Assembly: GCF_039545035.1 (NCBI RefSeq)
Contig: NZ_BAABRO010000007.1
Coordinates: forward strand, 62,001 to 126,000
Length of the DNA stretch: 64,000 nucleotides
Source of the DNA: Novipirellula caenicola
Lineage (GTDB): Bacteria > Planctomycetota > Planctomycetia > Pirellulales > Pirellulaceae
Reading direction: 5' to 3'
The first letter of the stretch is position 1; each line of letters begins with the position of its first letter. The position numbers were made by a program, and so were the translations under genes. Below are positions 61,424 through 64,000 of this stretch, piece after piece. The notes under the pieces were generated by a model. That model was not told the origin of the DNA and made no database searches. It saw only the letters and a list, made by a program, of their open reading frames with translations.

Positions 61424-64000
61424 TCAGTCGACGATCTCGAATGACTGTGCTTCATCGGGCCCAGGATTACGATAGGCGGGGTCTTTGGCGCGGATGAAGA
61501 TCTCGCCATCATCCAAAACCCGGACCTCCATCGGCACAATCGTGACGCCTTGTTCATTGATCGTTTTCGCGTTGTCGCCGATATCGCGAGTTTCGATTCC
61601 GGTTCGCGATAGCGGAGGAACATTGCCGTTGAAAAACGCGGTGCACCACCACCGGCCCTGTTTGTCTTGAAACGGAGTGCCATGTCCGAGGAAGCGGCCA
61701 GCAAATTTGCGTGGGCCGTAGGGACCGGTGATCTCGTCGGCGACACTGTAGTACAGATTGTACGAACCTCGGCGGCCTTGATCGGTCGACCATGCGGTCC
61801 CCAGATGCACGTATTTGCCGCCGACTTTGATCATCGTGGCGCCCTCGTGACCGATGCGGCTGATCGGTTTTCCATCGGGACCTGGGCGGCTACCCGCCGG
61901 ATCAATTCGCACAGGATCGCCGGTGTAGCGGCTCAGGTCGTTGCTCAAGGGAGCAATAATCGTGTTTTGCCAAAGCAGATAGATCGTTCCATCATCGTCG
62001 GTAAACAGCGACGGGTCATGCCGAGGGCCCATGCCGCCGGCCATTGAATGTGTCCATGGGCCTGCGAGCTTTTTGCCCGTGGTCGTCGCAAGGCTGGAAA
62101 TCTGTTTTGGGCAATGCACCAATGCCCAGCGGTCACCGAGCCAGTGAATTTCAGGAGCCCAAATGTGTTTAGGTTTGTTGCCCTGCTTCTTCGCCGCCAA
62201 TGTGTCGTCGGTCGTGAAGATTGGCCCGAGTGATTCCCATTGGATCAAGTCTTTGCTGCGGTAGACTCGCACCTGACCGCCGACGATGCTGTCGTCGCCG
62301 AGACCGATGTTGTAGGGATCCGCCGCCTCGCGTGGATCACCCTCGTTGGGCTGCGTTCCAGTGAGGTAATAGTAGTCGTCGGGGCCGAGCGCGATATACG
62401 GATCGCGGATCCAGCCCGATTTGATATACAGCGCCCGGTCATGCGATTGGAGTCCAGCCCGAATCGCTGCGGCATCCATCACCGGTCCGGGTTTACGATC
62501 GGTTTTCTGCTGGATGAACGCCGATGCGGGAAAATCGTCGGCCGCTTTGCTGGACGCTGCATTCACTTTGTAATCAAGCACTTTGCCATTGAAGCGATTC
62601 GGCGCCGGGTAGTCACCCGCAGACGTGCGGTCGTCAAATCCGACGCTCATCGCATCGATCGGTTGGGCCGGGATCAGACCCGGCGAGGGTTGGCGGATTG
62701 GCGGTTGGTCGTTCACGGACAGCGATATCTCGTGATCCGACAAAGTAGCATTCAGTTTGACCTTGCCGCTAACTTTCTCGTTGGCGGTCACGCGTGTCAC
62801 TTTGCCGTTGACGCGAACATCCAACGCAGGGACTCCGTCGATAAAGTGCAATGCGTATCCGTGTTGATTTCCGCCTTGGGCAATGGCAACTCCGTTTGGC
62901 TGTTCCGCTTCGGTGACGGCCTGGATCTCAAGCGGTCGGTTGGCAATCTGCGGTAACTGGGGATTGTCGGCGTTTTGGTCTCGCGAGGCAGCCGGTTGCT
63001 CTGGTTCCCAGATCACCCCGACTCGCCGCGCCCATGATTCCCATTGGGCGACCATCGACTTGGTGCGTTCGGGTTCTTTTTCAGCCAAGTCATTCAGTTC
63101 GCTTCGGTCCTCGGCTAGGTTGTACAGTTCCCACTTCAATTCATCGGGCATGCGTTTGGCGTAGACCGCTTTCCAGTCGCCTTTTCGCAATGCATGCGCC
63201 GCTTGGTGATCGAACCCAATCACGCGTTCAGGAAGCGATTCGCCTCGCATCGCGGGCAGCAAGCTTGTGCCTTCAAGCGGCGTGATCGCGTTGCCGCCAA
63301 GCGTTTCGGGATACGTCGCGCCGGCGGCTTCCATTAGCGTTGGCATCACGTCCATCACGTGTGCTGGGTCACGCACCCAGTCGTCGGATTTGCCAATCCC
63401 GTCGGGCCAATGAGCGATAAAGGGCGAACTGATCCCACCTTCGTGAGTGAAGTGTTTGTAGAGTCGAAACGGAGTATTGCCGAGGTTAGCCCATCCGCTG
63501 CCGTAGGACTGATGCGTGCCCCGTCCTCCAATGTCTCGGACCTGGTCCCCGGTATGCAGCGTGGTCGTGCCCCGTCGCGATTTACCGTCAAAACCAAAGG
63601 GGCCCCATTCGTAACAGGCGCCGTTGTCGCTGAGAAACAGAATCAGCGTGTTATCGAGGTCGTCGGTTTGTTTCAAGTGATCGAGAATCCGGCCGACACC
63701 ATTGTCGACTCCTTCGACCATCGCAGCAAACACCGACATCCGACGAGCCAAGTCAATTTGGCGGTCTTTGTCGAGCGAGTCCCAGGCGGGATTTTGTTGA
63801 CCCGAGAAACCATTGGAAATGTCATCGCGGTCGACCGGAACGAGGCTGCGTGGACTCAGTTTCCAGCGATCGCCGTCGACCAAGCCGAGTTTCTGCATTC
63901 GCTCGAACCGCTCCTCTCGCAGCACATCCCAGCCGCGTTGATAGATCGCATCATACTTGTCGGCTCGCTCCGCCGGAGCTTGCACGGGAAAGTGCGGCGA
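61424..64000 (-). CDS. Arylsulfatase-GH43 fusion (cut by window edge)
   Basis: At least 858 residues; the frame continues past the right edge (SPHFP before the first in-frame GTG), so the sulfatase active-site Cys/Ser motif and signal peptide lie outside. The visible N-terminal third is the sulfatase_A C-terminal half: ILFLSDNGACYEWGPFGFDG, TPFRLYKHFTHEGGISSPFIAHWP, MDVMPTLMEAAGA and KWELYNLAEDRSELNDLAE. A beta linker follows (about 350-480). The C-terminal half is a GH43-type five-bladed enzyme: GWIRDPYIALG (base Asp), IWAPEIHW, RHDPSLFTDDDGTIYLLW (Asp) and IGHEGATMIKV (acid Glu). It would desulfate and then cleave xylan- or arabinan-like chains. The domain fusion is unusual; a sequencing error joining two genes cannot be fully excluded. 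Confidence 0.82.
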   Translation of the reverse strand, partial: SPHFPVQAPAERADKYDAIYQRGWDVLREERFERMQKLGLVDGDRWKLSPRSLVPVDRDDISNGFSGQQNPAWDSLDKDRQIDLARRMSVFAAMVEGVDNGVGRILDHLKQTDDLDNTLILFLSDNGACYEWGPFGFDGKSRRGTTTLHTGDQVRDIGGRGTHQSYGSGWANLGNTPFRLYKHFTHEGGISSPFIAHWPDGIGKSDDWVRDPAHVMDVMPTLMEAAGATYPETLGGNAITPLEGTSLLPAMRGESLPERVIGFDHQAAHALRKGDWKAVYAKRMPDELKWELYNLAEDRSELNDLAEKEPERTKSMVAQWESWARRVGVIWEPEQPAASRDQNADNPQLPQIANRPLEIQAVTEAEQPNGVAIAQGGNQHGYALHFIDGVPALDVRVNGKVTRVTANEKVSGKVKLNATLSDHEISLSVNDQPPIRQPSPGLIPAQPIDAMSVGFDDRTSAGDYPAPNRFNGKVLDYKVNAASSKAADDFPASAFIQQKTDRKPGPVMDAAAIRAGLQSHDRALYIKSGWIRDPYIALGPDDYYYLTGTQPNEGDPREAADPYNIGLGDDSIVGGQVRVYRSKDLIQWESLGPIFTTDDTLAAKKQGNKPKHIWAPEIHWLGDRWALVHCPKQISSLATTTGKKLAGPWTHSMAGGMGPRHDPSLFTDDDGTIYLLWQNTIIAPLSNDLSRYTGDPVRIDPAGSRPGPDGKPISRIGHEGATMIKVGGKYVHLGTAWSTDQGRRGSYNLYYSVADEITGPYGPRKFAGRFLGHGTPFQDKQGRWWCTAFFNGNVPPLSRTGIETRDIGDNAKTINEQGVTIVPMEVRVLDDGEIFIRAKDPAYRNPGPDEAQSFEIVD

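Overview
The window reads as chromosomal DNA of a planctomycete of the Pirellulaceae/Rhodopirellula type. The taxonomic signal comes from a cluster of genes typical of that group: a DUF1559 pilin-like protein, a DUF1501 Tat protein and a DUF1549/DUF1553 cytochrome pair, sulfatases, a xylose isomerase next to an AraC-type XylR, and many palindromic intergenic repeats. No rRNA, tRNA, CRISPR array or transposase gene was seen. Both edges cut genes: purF at the left, a sulfatase-GH43 fusion at the right.

Layout. 1-6 kb: end of purF, an APH-like kinase, a secreted hypothetical, and a 630-residue protein made of about eight repeats (homing-endonuclease-associated type) plus a Ros/MucR-like zinc finger. 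6.3-11.2 kb: a tightly coupled three-gene operon of a secreted FMN-binding protein, a GH62 arabinofuranosidase and a large membrane NosR/NapH-like iron-sulfur protein. 11.7-39 kb: a heavy-metal (mainly copper) island with two HME-RND efflux systems, two TolC-type channels, a CDF transporter, His/Cys-rich periplasmic metal binders, a MerR regulator with an HMA-MauE membrane protein, CsoR, a multicopper oxidase and a CopA ATPase. 39.6-43.5 kb: TonB-dependent receptor divergent from hemP-tonB. 43.5-48.6 kb: isochorismatase-like hydrolase, small proteins, DUF421, cupin, an SPW/VKOR-like membrane protein and a Csp-type copper storage protein. 48.8-55.8 kb: lipoprotein, DUF1559, DUF1501 and PSD1 genes. 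56.5-64 kb: xylA/xylR, a PLP decarboxylase and the sulfatase-GH43 fusion.

Three patterns link the genes. First, a 17-bp dyad ATACC-N7-GGTAT/C, as expected for CsoR, lies before tolC/21036, the second tolC, copA and the SPW/VKOR gene, so one copper regulon can be proposed across 25 kb. Second, both RND operons carry an S23-family four-helix-bundle gene exactly between adaptor and pump, each flanked by short tandem repeats that are inverted left to right (clearly at the first, weakly at the second). A gene-less inverted array of the same kind sits in frame inside the second pump gene, and further 6-8-bp arrays occur only in this 13.7-35 kb region. This repeat/S23 module is the best candidate for an undescribed system. 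Third, GH62, GH43, xylA and xylR suggest arabinoxylan or sulfated-xylan use.
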